A stretch of DNA of 64,000 nt from Neoceratodus forsteri (GCA_016271365.2 CM028129.1:430980501-431044500), one strand, 5' to 3'; counted from the first letter of the stretch, positions 35,325 to 47,515 are shown. Translations and numbers: made by a program. Notes: generated from the letters alone by a model not told the origin.

Positions 35325-35965
35325 GTACATATTTTTACTAGATGTTTACTCAAGATAGACCAGATGAGATGTAATATGTCATTTGCAATGGGGTCCTCTC
35401 TTCACACACTTTTACACTGTATTTACCTAGGATAGCAGAGGTGAGATGTGCTATCTCATTTTTAGTGAGGTCCTGCTTTTATAATGTATTTTTCTAGGAC
35501 AGATCATCTTAGATGCAATATCTCCTTTTCAGTGGGGTTCTGCTATACGGTCCTGTTTTTACACCATTTTGCAATATATATACCTAAGATAACCCCGCTG
35601 AAACGCAATATCTCATTTTCAGTGAGGTCCTGTTTCAACACATTTTTGTACTGTATCTGCCCAAGGCACAGCTCAGAAGCCATCTTATTTTCAGTGGGAT
35701 CCTGCTTTTTGTCAGTTTTTGCACTGTATCTACCCAGGATAGCACAGCTGAGATGCAATATCTCATTTTCAGTGGGGCTCTGCTTTAACCCATTTTTCTA
35801 ATGTATTTACCAGGGGAGCTCAGCTGAAAGGCAAGTTACATTTTCAGTGGGGTGCAGTCCAGCTTTTAAAATATATTTTCCCCAGGATACAGCAGCACAG
35901 ATGCACAGTTCAGTGGGGGCTCTGCTGTTCTGGGGTCCTGCTTTTATACATTTTATAACCCCATG
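35325..35965. repeat. 75-80-bp minisatellite
   Basis: About eight imperfect units with the anchors GCACTGTATCTACCCAGGAT, GAGATGCAATATCTCATTTT and CAGTGGGGTCCTGCTTTT. Successive copies of the CTGTAT anchor are 73-84 bp apart (about 35407, 35480, 35564, 35641, 35715, 35790, 35867). Each unit holds a small palindrome around GAGATGCAATATCTC. Confidence 0.92.
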
Positions 35966-37160
35966 TTATGATCATGACAGGTGGATTTTTTGAAGTCCTG
36001 TCCAAAAGGGGGTTTCACAGAGGGATTGTGAAAACATGTTTCAAAGTGGATTTAAAAAATGACACTTGGACTGGCCATATAGCCTAGAGGTTAGAGTAAC
36101 GAGCTGTGAATGAGCTTGGTACATCCGACAGACCTGGGTTTGATTCCCACAACCTCCACTTGCATATTGTGTGACTCTGAGCAAGTCAATTAACCACCCA
36201 GCACTCCTGGGTTGCCCCTGAAAGCAGGCACTTGTGCCTAGTGGGCCTTAACCGGTTACCAAAGAATACATTTAAAAAAATATTCATCAGGTGGGGTAAC
36301 AAAAGGGCTATGTGCACATTTGGGGCCAAAATCTGCAGAAATTACAAAGTTATGAGTAAATGTTGAAAAAATTCAGTATTCCCCAGTACTTTGTTGTTTT
36401 TGGTAAGTTGACACAAAATTTTCAACACAGTCTTTTTACAACCCAACCTTATGATCTCAACAGGTAGAATTTTGTAAATCTCATTCGAAAGGTGACTTTA
36501 CAGAGCAAATGCAAAAACAGGTTTTGGAGGAGATTTGAAAAATAACACCTTTCAAGTTCATGAGGTGGGGTAGGAAGAGGGCTATGTTGAAAACTGGGGG
36601 CCAAAATCTGCACACAATGCTATGAGTAAACATTGAAAAAATTCAAAGTTTCTTCATAACTTAATTATTTTGTGACATTATGATCCCTCCTTCTGAACAT
36701 GACAAGTGTAATTTATGAAATACTGGCTGAAATATCATTTCACACCACAAGTGTGAAAACACATTTGCCAGGATTTGAAAACAACACCTGTCATGTTCAT
36801 GAGGCATCTTGAAAAAAATGACTGTGTTGAAAATTGGGGTCAAAATATTGAAAATGACCAAAGTTATGAATGAGGATTCAAAAGTTTAACTACCTGCATA
36901 ACTTTGTGGGTTTTTGTTTTGTTTTTAAATATTTTGACCCAAAATTTTTAACATAGTCTTTATGACCCCACCTCATGAACCTAGTGGGTGACAATGTTCA
37001 AATAGCACTGAAATGGATTTAATGGCGCGACTGCAAAATAACCTTTCAGACTGGATTTTTACCTACCTTGTTCATGAGGTGGGGTCCCAAAAAGGCCATA
37101 TTGAAAAGTGTGGGAAGCAAAAAATGACCAAGTTATGAATACAAGTTCAAAATGCACTGA
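35955..37160. repeat. Satellite-like tandem repeat, about 240-300 bp unit
   Basis: Four diverged units share the order: TATGATC-(a/t)CAACAGGT, GAAAACAxxTTTxxAGGA, TTCATGAGGTGGGG, GGCTATGTTGAAAA, TGGGGxCAAAATxTGxA and AAGTTATGAxTAAA. Copies centre at about 35960-36390 (interrupted by a SINE), 36400-36660, 36665-36900 and 36940-37160. It starts where the shorter minisatellite ends. Confidence 0.85.
36062..36285 (+). mobile_element. MIR/CORE-type SINE nested in satellite
   Basis: Head GCCATATAGCCTAGAGGTTA, B-box CTGGGTTTGATTCCCAC, core ATTGTGTGACTCTGAGCAAG and tail GCACTTGTGCCTAGTGGGCC. It splits satellite unit 1, and ATTTAAAAAAT occurs on both sides (about 36049 and 36270), a probable target duplication. 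Confidence 0.8.
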
Positions 37161-37779
37161 AATACATTGACCCATGCTGACATGATTTCCTTAGTTCCCA
37201 GTCCAGCAGCGTTGAAGAGTGAAAATGTATCTGTAGTACAGAAGCGATTACAGTGCTAAATCTCCGGTAGGTAGGTAAGTTGGGGGGGTAGTGAGTGCTG
37301 AATGGGAAGTGAGGGAAGGTAATGGTGGAGGAGGGCGAGGCAGAAATAGACAAGAATGGATCATTTTCTTTTTACAGAGTGTAAAAAAAAAAAAAAAAGA
37401 CATTGAGGGATGATTTTCTTTATTTCAGGTACCAACACTGGGGATTGGGCACCATAGGGTGGGGTTCATATTTACAGAGCATGGGAAGCGATGGTGAGGT
37501 GGGATGGATACTTGGCAGAGGGTGGGATCTTTTCAAAAGGGGCATGGGCACAGAGAAGCAATGGGGAAGTGGGAGGGATACTGGTCAGAGGGGTGGGTTT
37601 CATTTTTTATGGGAACTGGGGCTCGCATGTGATTGGGAGGGGGTGAGATCTTTGACAGTGGGTGGGTTTGTTTTCGTATAGGAACCAAGGATGGGATGCA
37701 ATCAGAAGGAGGTGGGATCTCTGCCATGGGAGGGGGGGTGTTTGTTTTGTGGGAGAGTGGACACAGCTGAAGGGATACA

Positions 37780-38665
37780 GGACCTACAGGAAGATCTAGA
37801 AAAGCTAGGGAGGTGGTCCAGGATCTGGTAGCTTGGCTTCAATGCCAAGGAATGCAAAGTTATGCATATTGGAGCCAAGAATCCTAGGACTGAGTACTAC
37901 CTCCTGGGTGGAGTCCAAGTATCTGCATCAGAGGAGGAGAAGGACCTGGGAGTGATGATCACTAGTGACCTGAAGCACTCCACACAGTGTAGAAAAGCAG
38001 CAGCAAAGGCAAACAAGATGCTGGGATGCATATCTAGGGGGATCAGTAGTAGGAGAGAGTTATACTGCCCTTGTACAGGTCATTGGTAAGGCCACATCTA
38101 GAGTATGGAGTTCAGTACTGGTGCCCACACCTCAAAGGACATTAACCTGCTGGAGAAGGTCCAGAGGAGGGCTATAAAGATGATAGCTGGTCAGCAGGAT
38201 AAGGCATACGAGGAGAGGCTGAGGGCATCGAACATGTACTCCTGGAAGACAAGAAAGAGAGACAGAGGACATGATTGGGACCTTAAGGCACTTGAAAGGG
38301 ATAAATAAGGTTGATAAGGAGAGTTTCTTTAAGCTGAGTGGCAACCATAACACGAGGGGACACAGTCTTAAGCTGGAGGGTGGGAGGTTTAGGAGGGAGG
38401 TTAGGAAGCACTTCTTCACAGAGAGTATAGTGGACACTTGGAATGTCCTGCCAGAAGAGGTAATCTCATTGAAGACAGTGGGCAGCTTTAAGAGAGGCTG
38501 GGACAGGTATAGAGGGAGAGTAAGGGTCATGGGTAGGGAGAATGAGAAGAGTGGGGAGAGGGGGCAGGGACAGTAGCTCAAGCTGTGAACCCTGCAACAT
38601 GAGCAGACTTGATAGACCAAATGGCCTTCTTCTGCTGGTTTCTTTGTATGTTTGTATGTGAAGTC
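37780..38665 (+). mobile_element. CR1 LINE 3' third
   Basis: The ORF2 piece 37862-38089 reads MHIGAKNPRTEYYLLGG, then DLGVMITSDLKHSTQCRKAA and KANKMLGCISRGI. The next piece, 38271-38576, holds FRREVRKHFFTESIVDTWNVLP. It ends with the CR1 tail CTTTGTATGTTTGTATGTG at 38642-38660. The 189-codon frame on the other strand is only its complement. Confidence 0.9.
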
Positions 38666-40480
38666 GGAACTACTGTAGGTACTTTGGAGTATGCAGCACA
38701 ATGGGGCCAGTGATTGCTACCAGTGGGAAAAGGGGACAAGGTGCAGGCTGATCCACAAGTCATCAGCTGCTTGATGTGGGTGGCAGCATGTAGATCAAAG
38801 CAAAGAGCCATCCTATGATATTAGCAGCTCTTTTTACTTGAACTCAACAAAGTTTCCTCCCATCAAGCAGAGAACAGTGTAATGATTAGCCTGGCTGACC
38901 ATTGGCCCAACATTGTCAAGCCCACTGCATACTGCCCTGCATTGGACTGACAGTGACACACCTCTTAAATCCACTATCATAGCAATATTTTCACTTTGCC
39001 CAAACACAACAAGCAAACATAAAAGGAAAACTGCAAAGTTTAATACAAAGAAATACAGTATATTACTGTAAAACTGTCACTTACCTGAAATTGACCTCAC
39101 CTCATCTGATCAATTGTAACAAAGAAATGTATTCATATATATTTTGTCAGCTGTATGCGTTTGTAAATGTGCCCACATAGATGGTGTAACATTATCCTGC
39201 TTTATTGAAATAAACAAATATATTGCTAAAAGACTGATTGATTTAAAAGCTCAGTTAACCAAGACTTGAGAATGACTGACACCACCCCACTCATATGAAT
39301 GTGGAAGTCCTGTAACACTCACGGAAATAGACACAAACCTTGGGTACTAACAAAGAAACACAAAATACATACTACATATCAGTATAAGTTATTCATTGGA
39401 GTGGACCAGAATTAAGCAGTACTTCAAACTGGACTTTCAGGATGTTCCCACTGTTCACCATGTCAAATGTTCAGCAAAAAACAACCTTCTTTAAAGGGTA
39501 TGGGGCACATGATTGCCAGGTGACCTTAGACCCTCTACACTTCCAGGAGTCAAGTATCTCACTTCCATAATGGGCTCAACGCCAGGATTCTGTGGCTCAC
39601 ACATTAACATCAGTCTCTCAGGTGCCAGGCGACATACCACTGAGCTGGTGTGCCACCGGGATCAGTCCCACTATTTTTCAATATATTCATTTTTGATATA
39701 GTGGAGGGAATACAAGGTAAATATACCAAAATCAGTGGCAGGGTGAATACAGTAGATTAATTATGGGGAATGGAAATGTACTTAGGTCATGAACATACTA
39801 AGACTTTAAACAGTTTAAAAGGTTTGCATCCAGACTGTAACATGACAAACACCATGCTGCAATCTGTGTTCTAAAACCGTTCTCTAACCCTGCTCAGAGG
39901 TAGGTTAGAGCACGGTTGTAGACCAACATGGTTGCCTTAACTCATACTAATAGTAGCGCAGACATGAACTGTGCTGCAACATGGAGTAAGGCAACCACCT
40001 ACAACCTGCACAGCAGGTTTTTGACTGTTCACAGCCAAGTAAAATGACTTCACAAACACAGATGTGCTCATAATCAGCTACGCATAACATGCTGACCTAG
40101 TTTTTTTCTCTTCTTCTTCTCATCCAATTTTGAATATCCCAGCACACATTGCAGTACCTGTGGTGCTTTGTGCAAGTACCGCAATGATGCTTGGGAAATC
40201 ACTCAGGCTAGCATGGTGTCGAAGTGCAGTGTAGACACATCTGCATCTATGCTTCATGTTTTTAAAGCTGCCACTCAGTGTGTACAGGGCCTTAGACTGG
40301 AAAAGTGGCCTAAGATAGGCAACTCTATTTTAACACTAAAAATGCAAAGTTAGACACGTCGGCAAAAGAAATCCAAAAACAAAGTATTAGTTGGGGACAG
40401 TGTGAGCACACACATCCGAGAAACACTGGGGAGCGAAGGTCAGCAGACATCAAAGGAAAGGGACCTTGGGATCATTATTT
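38666..40480. other. No gene or clear element seen
   Basis: Unique sequence with no convincing open frame and no SINE or LINE hallmark. The short frames at 38578, 38834 and 39513 have no domain. Confidence 0.45.
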
Positions 40481-40489
40481 TTGTTGTTG

Positions 40490-42010
40490 TTTTGCCAACG
40501 CTCCTCTACCTGAAGCAGCAGGAGCTGCTTTAGAGTTAAACTGAGACACTGCCTCCAGTCAGCACTCAAGCAAGGGCAGGACTTTCACCACTAGGCTGAT
40601 CACCACTTTCAAATGCTGACCAGGATGCTCAGAAGCCACGCGAGTCAGTTGCTATTTGCAGCCAGTAAAGGGTCATGAGCCTACCTGCTTTTCACGCCTC
40701 CCCAGGATGTTTTTGCCAGGTCTCCTTTCCCTTAAGGAGCAGAAGCTATTTTAAATCAGCTGGAGGCATTTTTCTAACGTGCATGAAGTGCTCAAGTGAG
40801 GGCCAAACTTGTGCTCTTATAGCCTCCCGGTCCCTGAGGTCCCAGGATGAGTGGTACAGCAGGAGTGGGAGTTAACCAGGAGTCACCAGAAGGGAGTTGC
40901 CAGGACTCCGGGGGGCTCTGCCCAAATTCCACTCTGCAGTCAGTAAGTTGTCCTCATTTGTTGTGGTCATATACGGAGTAATTGGGATCCTCTCCTGTAT
41001 TCAGTTTGTACTTGTTAGACTCGCAGGTGTTGTGAGTGTATTGTTTGTTGCTGCCTAGTGTGACGTACCTGTTGCACCTCCTAGTACAACCTTATTACTC
41101 TATGGGCTTATTTACTGTGATATTGTTATGGTTTACCTCTATTGCCTGGGTTGTACTCCCCCTTACCTCCCTCTATAGGTAAGCCTACGCTCCTCCTAGC
41201 CTCCCTACCTGAGTCAGGCCTAAACTTACCTTTGCCTCCCTATCTGGTTTGGCCTATGCTCCCTTTGCCTCCCTGTCTGGGTGAAACATATGCTCCACCC
41301 AGCCTCCCTGTCTGTGTCAGGTCTATGCTCCCACTTGCCTCCCTAACTGGCTCAGGTATTCCGCCACAGCTCTCTGGATGTTCCTCCACTGCTAGGCTCA
41401 TCCACTATGCTACTCTGCTGCTAGCTTTCCTTCCCATGCTCTTGTTCCTCCCTCCCTTCCTCTACTACTCCTTAACACATTTATCCATACCCTCTCTTTC
41501 ACATTCCCCTGGCATTCTGGGTGCTGTCTCCTACTTGTTCCTTGGCTCCACACTGAAGCTCTCTGGCACCTCCTGTCCCTCTTCATGCCTCCCCACTCCG
41601 CCCACCCCCAACTCCTCCCCTTCCAAGCAGTTCCATGGATCCATTAAGCTCACTGTTACCTTGCCATTTCTGGTGGCAGGCGACATCGAACCAAATCCTA
41701 GCCCTGCCACCTCCTCACCTGTGCAGCTTCCTAAAGGACTGCAGGCTGCCCACCTTAACATCCACAGCCTCTTCCCAAAGCTGGATCTGTTGCAGCCTCA
41801 TGGTCAACCTCCAGTCAAATGTTCTCCTCATCTCCAAGTCTTGGTTCTCCTACAAGGTTCAAGACTCAGTAGTGTCCATCCCCATCTACTCCATAGCTAG
41901 GCAGGATCACCCCAAGACAGGAGGTGGTGTCACAATCTATCCTGTCCTCTGGCATCCAATTTGTACTGGTGCTATCACTCTCCAGGATGCATTAAGAAGA
42001 GCAATAAAAA
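40490..42010 (+). mobile_element. L2-like LINE 5' part with ORF start
   Basis: The frame 41142-41900 (252 codons) first encodes a proline- and leucine-rich section made of about five 36-37-bp repeats (41158-41350). It then has the motif GDIEPNPSP at 41679-41705 and the endonuclease entry block LQAAHLNIHSLFPKLDLL (41737-41790), as in the ORF2 of L2/CR1/Rex-type LINEs. A one-base shift follows near 41800. Upstream (40500-40830) two diverged blocks with CAAGxGAGGGC look like a 5' UTR. The element is cut at about 42010. Confidence 0.7.
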
Positions 42011-42149
42011 ATTCAAACATGGAGATCCCCAAGGGCCATAAAACTAGCAGGCAAATTTAGAAAAAATCCTAATAGCAAAGGGAAGGACACACTAGGACTA
42101 CACACACACACAAATCAAAACACTGCACAGGACATGTTTTTGAAATTTT

Positions 42150-42625
42150 GACTGTAGTACTCCTTTAAGTGCCTAAGAGGTACTAATCAAGTTGGCAGTA
42201 TTTTCCTGTTTACAAGAAGTGTGGGCAAGTTAAGAAGAGACCATAGAAGGAAACAGGTGGAAAAAGCTTCAGGAGGGATGTAGGGAAGTTCTTCTCTACA
42301 GAAAGGGTAGGGAAGAAGTGGAATATGTTGCCAGTAGAAGTGGGAAGCCTGGAGTCCGTCACCAGCTTCAAACACAGGTGGGACAGGCAGAGGGGAATAC
42401 TCCAAACCAGAGAGGGAGGCAGTTGAGGGAAGGGAAGGGAATGAGATGACTCAGGAGGGGGGTCGAAATAAAGTCAGGGCTATTGGTAGACAAGCTCAAC
42501 ATGGCTATCAGTAAACTAGCTCTGGTCAACCACTTTGGCTGGCTGAGGATGCTGGCAGGTACTGGGCAGACTCGATGGGCTGTTGTGCCTTTTTTTACTG
42601 TCAACCTCTATGTTTTTATGCTTCT
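42150..42625 (+). mobile_element. CR1 LINE 3' end
   Basis: GGAGGGATGTAGGGAAGTTC, then the WNMLPVEVGSLESVTSFK-type reading, and the CR1 end GGGCAGACTCGATGGGCTGT with a final ACCTCTATGTTTTTATG at 42603-42620. Confidence 0.8.
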
Positions 42626-42629
42626 AGTC

Positions 42630-44480
42630 AGGATAATTAAATATTTTTTTGTCTGCTCCATCAAAGGTATCCCCAACAACTTCTTTTTTTCTACGTATCT
42701 GTTCAAAATGGCCCCCCCCCCGTCAAGTAAAATGGGTTCATTCTGGTTTCAAGCCATTCATTTCACCTCTAGTTATTCATAATTTAATGCAGTATGTCAT
42801 CTTTAGTGGAGTCCAGTTTCTACCCTGTCTTGTAGTTAGGAGAAATTAATCACATAAAATCTTGTCAATCAAAGGCCATGCCACCCGCTGCATTCCCAAG
42901 CCACCATCCCCTCCACATTCTGCAGTACCATGCATCTGTGAAGTTGGAAATGCATGCACCACACCCAAACCAGTTTCAGCTTAGTTTGAAATGCTTACTG
43001 CAAATGCAGATGTATTAATTTATGGAGAAACAAGTTACATGATGTTGTTGGCAGTGAGGACTAGGCTGGGAATTCTGGGTTTGACAACACTATTAGTTCT
43101 TCACTGACACCTGCTTTCTTTAAAAAAAGGCAGTTAAATCAGGGATATAAGAAGGCTTGCAACTTTTGTTCTAATCATGACATAATTTTACCCAACCAGG
43201 ATTGTTTATTGTTTTTATGTTATATGGCTTTTTATCCACTGCCACCCTCACCACAGTCCTCAGACTTCGGCTGTACCACCCATGGCTAACTGACCAGCCC
43301 TGTCCTCAGCTAGCCTCACCGATATATATGGTAAGGGGTCCCTGGAGAGGAGTTAGAGACTGCTGCCACTCATCATTTTATGGTGGCATAGTTTTTACCA
43401 CTTTCCATGTGCCTATCTGCCTTCCCAATGTCGGGCGATGCCTATGTCAGCCTTGCACGTTGCAGAACACTTGTGTGCAGGTGCCCCCCCGCCGTGAAAG
43501 CAAGCTCTCCAGACCACTGCAAAGGGCCACTGTGACAGTGGAACCCAGATGTCTTTCTCTCCCTAGGCTGGCACGCATTGCATTCAGCAGCAGTCCCTCA
43601 CTTCGGAGACTTGGGCCGCCAGCATAGATGCGCAAAATGCATCTGCTGGGCCATTAGGTGGGGTCAAGGACTGTTTATTTCTAAACTTTCCATACACTCT
43701 AATAACCATAATAGTGTCTGTTATATACACCATTCTAAAATTCAGAAGTTCTAAAATCCTGTTGACATAGTCCATTTCCCACACTGGAGTTCCTCTGATT
43801 TTCTACAAAGTAAAACACAATTTTAAATTCAAGTTCCAGTTTTTAAAAATAGAAGCCTGTAACATGATATATAATAGGTTTATATGTAGAGTGCTGACAT
43901 CTGTCATGATTGTAAGAGTGCCTTCTCAAGCCCTCACCCAAAGAACTTGAGAATGCACTTTTATAACCATAAGAGATGGCGGAGCTGTAATATTATATAA
44001 GCGTAGAGAGGTAAAGATCTTACATTCTGCTGGTCTTTATTGGGAATTTGCTGATTCTAATTCTAAATTTTGTGCTTTGAATGGACACCTCTTAAGAAGC
44101 AGAGGGCAAGTGCATGGAAGCAATAAAGTATGAGGGTTATGAGTTATAATAACTGGCAACCCTCATTAACAACTCGCTTTTGAGTTGTTTCAAACGCCAT
44201 AATAACCGGTATGATGCCACTACAGTATTTCAATGTGACATTTTATAACTGCTCAGCAGAAGCATAAACTTACATGCTAACATCCGTTGCAGCACTTTAA
44301 CACTTGAAAAAAAAAAAAAGCACTTGGCTCTCAAAAGAGCATTATGTAAATTTTGTTTGCTACATCCCCTCTTATGGTAGCACTAACTCTCTTGGTCGAA
44401 CTTGCTCTTCAGATAAGCATTTTTTTTTTTTTTAACAAATGCCTGCAACAGTTATTATAAAAAATAAAACACAGTACTGA
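42630..44480. other. No gene assigned
   Basis: Mostly AT-rich sequence. A GC-rich island at 43440-43640 gives open frames on both strands, but they have no recognised domain and lack splice or promoter context that I can support. A and T runs occur at 44306-44318 and 44420-44434. Confidence 0.45.
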
Positions 44481-44489
44481 CGTTAGTAC

Positions 44490-44570
44490 TGGACACGCCC
44501 CCTGAGGAAGACCCACGTGGTTGAAGCACCGGGGCCTTTGTTCAGCGCTTCTATGTGTCCTGAATAAATT
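44490..44570 (+). other. CTGAGGA / GAAG stem-loop motif
   Basis: GCCCCCTGAGGAAGACC, a small loop, then GGTTGAAGCACCGGGGCC: an outer GCCCC/GGGGC stem encloses CTGAGGA, an inner GACC/GGTT stem and GAAG. Layout and sequence resemble a repeat tail box; a similar CTGATGA...GAAA box sits at 45703. Confidence 0.45.
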
Positions 44571-44930
44571 CAACCAAAAGCGATTATATACAAGCACCAT
44601 AGTTCCTATTCCTGAGTGCCACCTTTTTGCATTCTCTCAATATTGTATTGGGACATTTGTCCTTGGTGTAGCTCTGCCACAGCGACCTGAAGCACCACAG
44701 TTTTTCCTGGTTTCTACATGTGTGTTTGTGAGTTGCTGGTTTTTTGTACACACCCTTGGCATGTGATGACCACGCAAACCCCTCGAGCTTTGTTTCTTGA
44801 GGTCTATGTGTCTACACACACCTCGGTGTGTAAAAACGGCACGGGTCATAATGCCACAAGACATTATGCCACAGCAATATACCGCACTGCCAATACAGCA
44901 TAATATATTGCATGTGGCATGTCTTGTTTT

Positions 44931-45127
44931 TGCAGGGGGATCCACCCCTGCACCCCTCGAACCCCCGCCCAACTAAAATAACTAACTCCGGGGTGTTAAA
45001 AGTAAATATCACACAAAGTGTTAAAAAATTAAAAATCCCATGCATCTGGGACCAGGAATTGAACCCAGTCCCAAACACACTGCCTGCCTCCCTTGCTACC
45101 AGTGGCTCATCCCGCTGAGCCATGGCA
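44931..45127 (-). mobile_element. tRNA-derived SINE, family B
   Basis: On the minus strand the head reads GCCATGGCTCAGCGGGATGA (A box), then GACTGGGTTCAATTCCTGG (B box), followed by an AT-rich stretch and the family 3' part GGGGTGCAGGGGTGGATCCC. The same 3' block ends the copy at 12903. Its GC-rich terminal hairpin is conserved between the two copies. Confidence 0.65.
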
Positions 45128-45174
45128 GCTGTTTGGTGGATCCCCATCCCAGCATAGGTCTTATCCTCTGCCTG

Positions 45175-45238
45175 GGACAGTGAGATGGTGCAGTACCATG
45201 CACAGACCCATTCACGGTATTGCACCCTCTCGCTGTCC
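45175..45238. repeat. Hairpin with 23-bp arms
   Basis: GGACAGTGAGATGGTGCAGTACC at 45175-45197 pairs with the inverted block at 45216-45238, with three mismatches and an 18-base loop. It lies just beyond the SINE head and could be its upstream neighbour or a small MITE. Confidence 0.8.
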
Positions 45239-45399
45239 TATACCACGCTGTTTCTGTTTCGGGGGTTTGTCATACACTATTAAGCATATAACATATTGCC
45301 CAGATAGAGTAAAAGAACAATCTCCTAACACACACCTATGTGTGCCTTATTCTCTATTCTGAATTGATAGACACACAGCAGTGGAATATGTTTACCAGT

Positions 45400-45700
45400 G
45401 CATATAGATACATAGAAGGTGACAGGGGAAAAACAGTTGTAGTCCATCCAGTCTACCCTTGAGATCTGCTAGTATTTATGTATTTTGCTACAGGCCTACC
45501 GCCATACTGGACTAGTTTTCCTTCTGCTCCACCACTTTCATCCATACCAATCTCCTAAATCTGACCCATCCAGCCTTGAACCCGTTTAATTAACCTGCCC
45601 CCTCTGCCCCCTTAGGCAGTTTATGCCACTGCCCCACCACCCTCGTAGTGAAGAAAAACTTCCTGATGTCCCTCTTAACTGAGAAATTTTTGGATCACAG
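45400..45700 (-). mobile_element. CR1 LINE 3' end fragment
   Basis: Inverted CR1 tail ATAGATACATAGAAGGTGAC, then GTCCATCCAGTCTACCC, and the ORF2 end around GTGAAGAAAAACTTCCTGAT (minus-strand RKFFFTTRVVGQW reading). Confidence 0.8.
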
Positions 45701-46280
45701 GCCCTGATGAAGCAAAAGCGAAATGTTAGCTGCTGTATAGGTGGCCATTAGTGAACAACTGTGAAGATACCGTACAAATAAAAACCATTTCTATAGAGAA
45801 TTACAATATTTGAGTGAGAGTGATGCCCTTCTTTTGATTCGCTGCATAGTCTCTGCAATACCAGTATATCCAACTCCCGCTAACTTCATGTGCAAAAAAA
45901 TTTATGGAGTTACCTAAAAGAAAAATCTGCCTATACACGTTTCTGATACGTTGACTAGTATTTCTAGTCTATTATTCTGTGTGGCTGATGTTGTTATATG
46001 CTGTAGCAGTTGCTCTGAAATGCAGAGAGGCCGGTGTGACCACCACACCAAGAAACATAAATGCAGAAAACCAAAAAGAGTCAGCTGTATGACCCTGCGG
46101 CAGCTCTGGAAACAAAAGCATGGAGGAAAGGCCCACTCACCAGTATATTAGTATTATTTAGTCATCTTTAGTATCAGAGTATGCAAGATCGTGGAGCCAA
46201 TCCTTTGTGGACAATAAAACCTCTTCATTAGGGTGAATCCTATTGTGCTTATTTAAACATTCATATTTAAATAAACATTA
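45701..46280. other. No gene seen; CTGATGA / GAAA box at the left
   Basis: 45703-45726 reads CTGATGAAGCAAAAGCGAAA, a short GC/GC hairpin between CTGATGA and GAAA. The remainder is unique sequence without a domain. Confidence 0.4.
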
Positions 46281-46574
46281 TGAGATAATGACAGTGATAT
46301 ATTGTGCATGGAACAGGCAGAGTACAATAAGATTCTCCTTGAAGAAATGTTTGGTGTCTATCAGACGTTGGCTTTGTGATGTGGAATACTCTGTCTAGTA
46401 ATAAAAATGATTAAATAATATATACTGGTGAATGCTTCTTTACACCATGCTGTTGTTTTCATAGTACTGTTTCTTTCTGCCATATGCCCTGGGTCATTCC
46501 TAGAAATCGGATTTGTGCTCAGTAGAGTGAAAGAAAGGAAAGAAGGAAGGATAAATACATTAGAGAAAGTAAGT

Positions 46575-46880
46575 TTTTATTTATTTTTTAATAGATAAAA
46601 CTTTAAGTCCAAGGACCTATTCACAAAGTTGTCCTGTATGCATGTGTACAAAACACTATACAATACACATATCATACATACATTAGATGACAATATAACA
46701 ACTGTCAACAGATACAGTACATTAAAGACAATAAATACAATTAGAAACAATCACACTCTTGACAGTAAAATATATCAGCTGCTGATTTAAAACTAGATAT
46801 TGTGTGTTGATTCTTTATTGGAGGAGGTATTTGGTTCCACAGAACTGCAGCTGTAGGAAGGAAGGAAGGAAGGGGAAAAA
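46575..46880 (-). mobile_element. Inverted LINE 3' end
   Basis: TTTTTATTTATTTTTTAATA, then AAGGACCTATTCACAAAGTT and A/C-rich UTR sequence. It is similar in layout to 32555-32790. A GAAG tetranucleotide run follows at 46856-46872. Confidence 0.45.
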
Positions 46881-47224
46881 TAAATACATTAGTTTGTAAG
46901 GTACTTTGTTGTGATGCTTGAAAGGCATTGTATAAAACGAAATTCTATTATGTAAAGTATAGATTGTGTCTTCTTATGATAGCAAGGAGTTGTCGGTTGG
47001 TATTAGCTATGCAAGGCACTGGTAACACAGACTGTGGTCAGAAGTGAGTTATGCAACCTACAGTAATTGAACTTCGTCTCCTCAACACCAACCAGGTGCA
47101 GCTCCACCAGCTGAGTTTCTGGCTGCCAGTTTCTCATGAACTGTGAGATCCCTGGGGACATATATGTCAATGACACTTTTGTTGCTCTTCTGCCAGAATC
47201 TGTATGATTCAGTATGTCATGCAA

Positions 47225-47515
47225 TATGCACCCTCCCACCCTGCCCAGCAGGTCTCTTGTATAATACAGTATTTGGTGTTTTGGCGCGCTGTTCCTTACT
47301 GCAGTTTTATCTGCACTTGTGTAGTAGGTGTTTTATAAACCATAATGTACTGTGACTGCACTTTATTTTGTACCACGAACTGCATCTGTGTTGTTTTCCA
47401 GTTTCTCCTGTTCCCTTTTCCCCTGGTCACATCCAGAAACGAGCTCTGGCTCAGTGTGCCTCTCCTGGCTACCAATTTTAAAATAAATATATTTACAATA
47501 AATAAATATAGAAAC
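47225..47515 (+). mobile_element. L2-like LINE 3' end
   Basis: T-rich UTR ending CTCAGTGTGCCTCTCCTGGC, TACCAATTTTAAAATAAATA and an AAATAAATA tail, matching the end at 33700-34075. Confidence 0.55.

Noticed and set aside
38132..38701. 189-codon minus-strand open frame
   Set aside because: It is antisense to the plus-strand CR1 ORF2 tail and 3' UTR.
43202..43627. 141-codon open frame in a GC-rich island as a gene or CpG-island promoter
   Set aside because: It overlaps open frames on the other strand, has no domain, and the island is too small and isolated to support a promoter.
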